Part shown: piece by piece, positions 6,769-8,186 of the stretch | Numbering within the stretch: position 1 is the stretch's first letter | Layout: the number at the start of each line of letters is the position of its first letter | Assembly: GCA_032249055.1 (NCBI GenBank) | Contig: JAVVGP010000037.1 | Location: 1 to 8,186, forward strand | Direction of reading: 5' to 3' | DNA: 8,186 bases | Source: SCGC-AAA471-B05 sp032249055 | GTDB lineage: Archaea > Thermoproteota > Thermoprotei > Gearchaeales > Gearchaeaceae | Program-made: the position numbers and the translations under genes | The notes under the pieces: model-generated | Seen by the model: the letters and a program-made list of their open reading frames with translations, nothing else | Databases searched by the model: none | What the model was told of the DNA's origin: nothing

Positions 6769-7448
6769 TTTTTTGGATAACCGATAAAAATATATATTAA
6801 TTTTAAAGCTTTTTCTTTATATATTTTTAAAATAAGATATTTTTCAAAAATTTTTTTATAAAAAGAATTTTTATAAAGTTTTTTATAAATATAAAAAATA
6901 TATTTATAATTTTCTGGATTGCCTCCTACCATTCTAGCTAAACAAGGTATAATATATTTAAGATAAATTTTACCAAAATTCCATAAAATTTTATCATCAG
7001 GTTTACCAAAGGCTATGCATGAAATAATACCGTTGGAAACACGGGTAAGCTCCTTGATTGCTCTTTCAATATCATCTGCAGCATGTAAAGCGAAGCTACT
7101 CATAATAATATCAAAGGATTTGTCTCTAAATGGTAAATAATTAAAAGAAGCAAGAACACGTTCTGCTTTTACAATTGAATTTCTAAGCATATTTATAGAA
7201 AAATCTAATAGAATAACTTCTTTATCCTTAATATTTAAAAACTGACTAAGTACAAATGTTAGCTCGCCTTTTCCTGCTCCTATATCAATTATTCTTTTAG
7301 GATTCTTGATATATTTTAAAGAAGTCTTAATTAATTCAGCTCTCCACTTTATATCTTGATAAAAAGAGATAATTCTATTTACTTTATCATAAGATTCAGG
7401 AAGATTCTCATAAATTTTCCTTAATTCTTTATTTGTTACCTTTATCAC
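6765..7448 (-). CDS. UbiE/MenG/COQ5-like class I SAM-dependent methyltransferase
   Basis: A 227-residue protein with a Rossmann-like methyltransferase core. IDIGAGKGE (54-62) is the SAM-binding motif I, D82 in LLDFS should bind the SAM ribose, and FRDKSFDIIMSSFALH (107-122) covers the next motifs. The N-terminal YDKVNRIISF...WR (20-36) and the ARMVGGNPENYKYIF segment (171-185) resemble UbiE/MenG, the quinone C-methyltransferase. The last 40 residues are very Lys/Tyr/Ile-rich and diverge from the family. The likely reaction is methylation of a quinone precursor or another small lipid-like molecule; assignment to menaquinone is inference. The start is GTG at 7448, because an in-frame stop lies 12 bases upstream and no ATG occurs before residue 87. 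It overlaps the convergent thioesterase stop by 4 bases and diverges from the SixA-like gene. Confidence 0.85.
   Translation of the reverse strand: MIKVTNKELRKIYENLPESYDKVNRIISFYQDIKWRAELIKTSLKYIKNPKRIIDIGAGKGELTFVLSQFLNIKDKEVILLDFSINMLRNSIVKAERVLASFNYLPFRDKSFDIIMSSFALHAADDIERAIKELTRVSNGIISCIAFGKPDDKILWNFGKIYLKYIIPCLARMVGGNPENYKYIFYIYKKLYKNSFYKKIFEKYLILKIYKEKALKLIYIFIGYPKN
6769..6774 (+). terminator. T-run directly after the thioesterase stop codon
   Basis: T6 follows the TAA with no spacer. Further T-runs on the same strand (around 6848-6856) lie inside the 3' end of the opposing methyltransferase gene. Plus-strand termination is therefore probably spread through this convergent overlap. 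There is no hairpin. Confidence 0.35.
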
Positions 7449-7455
7449 TAATTTA

Positions 7456-7463
7456 TTTTAAAA
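7456..7463 (+). promoter_or_regulatory. Putative TATA box of the SixA-like gene, within a 34-base divergent promoter region
   Basis: TTTTAAAA lies 20-27 bases before the ATG at 7483, suitable for a leaderless transcript. The sequence is its own reverse complement and lies only 8-15 bases from the opposing GTG, so it is too close to serve that gene as a TATA box. The methyltransferase box should instead overlap the 5' end of the SixA-like gene or the AATAATTA-like stretch near 7472-7479. Confidence 0.38.
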
Positions 7464-7482
7464 GAAATTAGTAATTATTTTT

Positions 7483-7944
7483 ATGGGAAGAAGAATCTAT
7501 CTGGTTCAGCATGGAGAATCATATCCTGAAAATATTGATCCAGAAAGAAAACTTACACCCAAAGGTATTGAAGAAACAAAAACTGTAGCTAAATATTTAT
7601 CTAAGCTGGGCATAAAATTAAATGCGATTCTTCATAGCACAAAATTGAGAAGCAAACAAACAGCTAACATATTTTCCTCTGAATTAAATGTTAGTAATGT
7701 ATTTGAAGTTAATAATTTAGAACCTCTTTCAGATCCAAAGAATTCAATTCAAATAATTGAAAAATATGAAGGAGACATAATGCTTGTTGGTCATTTGCCA
7801 AATTTATCCAAATTGGTTGAATTGCTAACTGGTTCAGAGTCTGTATTATTCAGATATTCAGGTGTTGTTTGCTTGGAAGAAATAGAAAAGAACAAATGGA
7901 AAATTAAATGGTATATCATCCCGGAGGTTTTACTATTTGCTTAA
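7483..7944 (+). CDS. SixA-like histidine phosphatase superfamily protein
   Basis: A 153-residue protein, the usual size of short SixA-type phosphohistidine phosphatases. The catalytic histidine is H10 in VQHGE, followed by DPERKLTPKG (19-28). R56 in STKLRSKQTA is a phosphate-pocket arginine, E80 in LEPLSDP is a likely acid, and the second pocket histidine is H104 in VGHLPNLS. The first motif has Gln where the superfamily usually has Arg (RHG). I recall this QHGE variant in many SixA-like sequences, so it need not mean loss of activity. Bacterial SixA removes phosphate from phosphohistidine in phosphotransfer proteins. No such system is visible here, so the target is unknown and a small-molecule phosphate is possible. 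The gene stands alone, behind a TATA-like box and followed by a T-run. The ATG sits immediately before the first beta strand. Confidence 0.87.
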   Translation: MGRRIYLVQHGESYPENIDPERKLTPKGIEETKTVAKYLSKLGIKLNAILHSTKLRSKQTANIFSSELNVSNVFEVNNLEPLSDPKNSIQIIEKYEGDIMLVGHLPNLSKLVELLTGSESVLFRYSGVVCLEEIEKNKWKIKWYIIPEVLLFA

Positions 7945-7965
7945 ACAGGCTTAACATTATTTAAC

Positions 7966-7978
7966 TTTTTTATTGCTT
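7966..7978 (+). terminator. T-rich terminator downstream of the SixA-like gene
   Basis: A T6 run (7966-7971) followed by ATTGCTT lies about 20 bases after the stop codon, consistent with an archaeal oligo-T terminator. No stable stem precedes it. Confidence 0.38.
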
Positions 7979-8065
7979 TATAAAATTCTCGAATTTTTAG
8001 CGGTTTAGCATAAAATAAAAATTAATTTTTAGAATAAAAGGAGTGTGCTATTTCTTTACCCTAAG

Positions 8066-8086
8066 ATAGTTTTCTATTGAAACTAT
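8066..8086. repeat. Perfect 7-bp stem-loop in the 7945-8176 interval
   Basis: ATAGTTT (8066-8072) and AAACTAT (8080-8086) form a perfect stem with a 7-base loop, or an 8-bp stem with a T-G pair and a 5-base loop. A T-rich stretch follows but no immediate T-run. It could be part of an RNA, an operator half-site pair, or chance. It lies about 60 bases upstream of the 8147 TATA box. Confidence 0.35.
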
Positions 8087-8146
8087 GAAACTTGTTTTAT
8101 TATGTTTACAGATTTTTTAATAGTTCAAATTCAATAATTTTAAAAA

Positions 8147-8154
8147 TTTATATA
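8147..8154 (+). promoter_or_regulatory. TATA box of a gene at the right edge
   Basis: TTTATATA, preceded by an A-rich AAAAA that could serve as a BRE, is close to the archaeal TATA consensus. It is centred about 26 bases before the ATG at 8177, exactly where a leaderless transcript would start. It is the best promoter-like match in the window. Confidence 0.55.
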
Positions 8155-8176
8155 GTAGTCCGATATAATTTTATAC

Positions 8177-8186
8177 ATGGAAGTAA
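8177..8186 (+). CDS. Start of a truncated gene at the window's right edge
   Basis: An ATG followed by GAA and GTA codons (Met-Glu-Val) runs off the window. The call rests on the well-spaced TATA box rather than on coding content, since only three codons are visible. Product unknown. The promoter could instead drive an RNA gene starting near here. Confidence 0.4.

Larger units (their letters stand above)
7945..8176. other. Non-coding interval before the right-hand gene
   Basis: No open frame above about a dozen codons is present on either strand. The interval holds the T-run near 7966, a 14-base perfect A/T palindrome (8017-8030), a small hairpin (8066-8086) and a TATA box (8147-8154). At 232 bases it is the longest gap in the window. 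A small RNA cannot be excluded, but I see no tRNA, C/D-box or H/ACA-box signature. Confidence 0.5.

Noticed and set aside
8017..8030. Perfect palindrome AAAAATTAATTTTT
   Set aside because: It is A/T only and expected by chance in this composition; no matching copy or nearby promoter geometry supports an operator.
8070..8092. A stretch ending in GAAAC that resembles the end of some CRISPR repeats
   Set aside because: Only one copy is present, with no spacers or cas genes in the window.
8085..8120. Eleven-codon open frame starting ATGAAACTTG
   Set aside because: It is too short, has no promoter at leaderless spacing and no ribosome-binding site, and its start lies within the hairpin.

Overview
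The window looks like a piece of a thermophilic archaeal genome, most likely Thermoproteota or a related lineage. It is very A+T rich (about 70% by eye). Arginine is encoded mostly by AGA and isoleucine often by ATA. Genes that head a transcript start with little or no leader behind A/T-rich TATA-like boxes about 20-30 bases upstream, and I see no convincing Shine-Dalgarno sites. The protein families and their architectures also fit archaea. A species cannot be named from the sequence alone.

Layout. (1) 1-757, +: the 3' part of a surface protein gene cut by the window edge. Its product has an outside domain, a Thr/Ser/Pro stalk, one membrane helix, a Pro/Gln-rich inner region and a C-terminal zinc ribbon. 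(2) 900-5058, +: a tight three-gene cluster with overlapping ends. It encodes a sphingosine-1-phosphate-lyase-like PLP enzyme, an FGGY-family carbohydrate kinase, and a multi-pass membrane protein with a conserved outside C-terminal domain. (3) 5122-6225, -: a saccharopine-dehydrogenase-family oxidoreductase. (4) 6364-6768, +, and 6765-7448, -: a hotdog (YbgC/4HBT) thioesterase and a UbiE/MenG-like methyltransferase, convergent with a 4-base overlap. (5) 7483-7944, +: a SixA-like histidine phosphatase, divergent from the methyltransferase across a 34-base gap. (6) 7945-8176: non-coding DNA with a T-run and a small hairpin. It ends in the best TATA box of the window, placed for a leaderless gene starting at 8177 that runs off the edge.

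How the genes may work together. The kinase and the lyase-like enzyme overlap and are probably co-translated. This recalls the order of sphingoid-base breakdown (phosphorylate, then retro-aldol cleavage to phosphoethanolamine plus an aldehyde), but with a sugar/polyol-type kinase and in an organism not expected to make sphingolipids. The real substrate is unknown, and this cluster is the best candidate here for an undescribed pathway. The thioesterase and the UbiE-like methyltransferase could both serve quinone synthesis (MenI-like and MenG-like steps), but they do not share a transcript and the link is only a possibility. Everything else looks like ordinary chromosomal genes. I see no transposon, CRISPR array, tRNA or rRNA.
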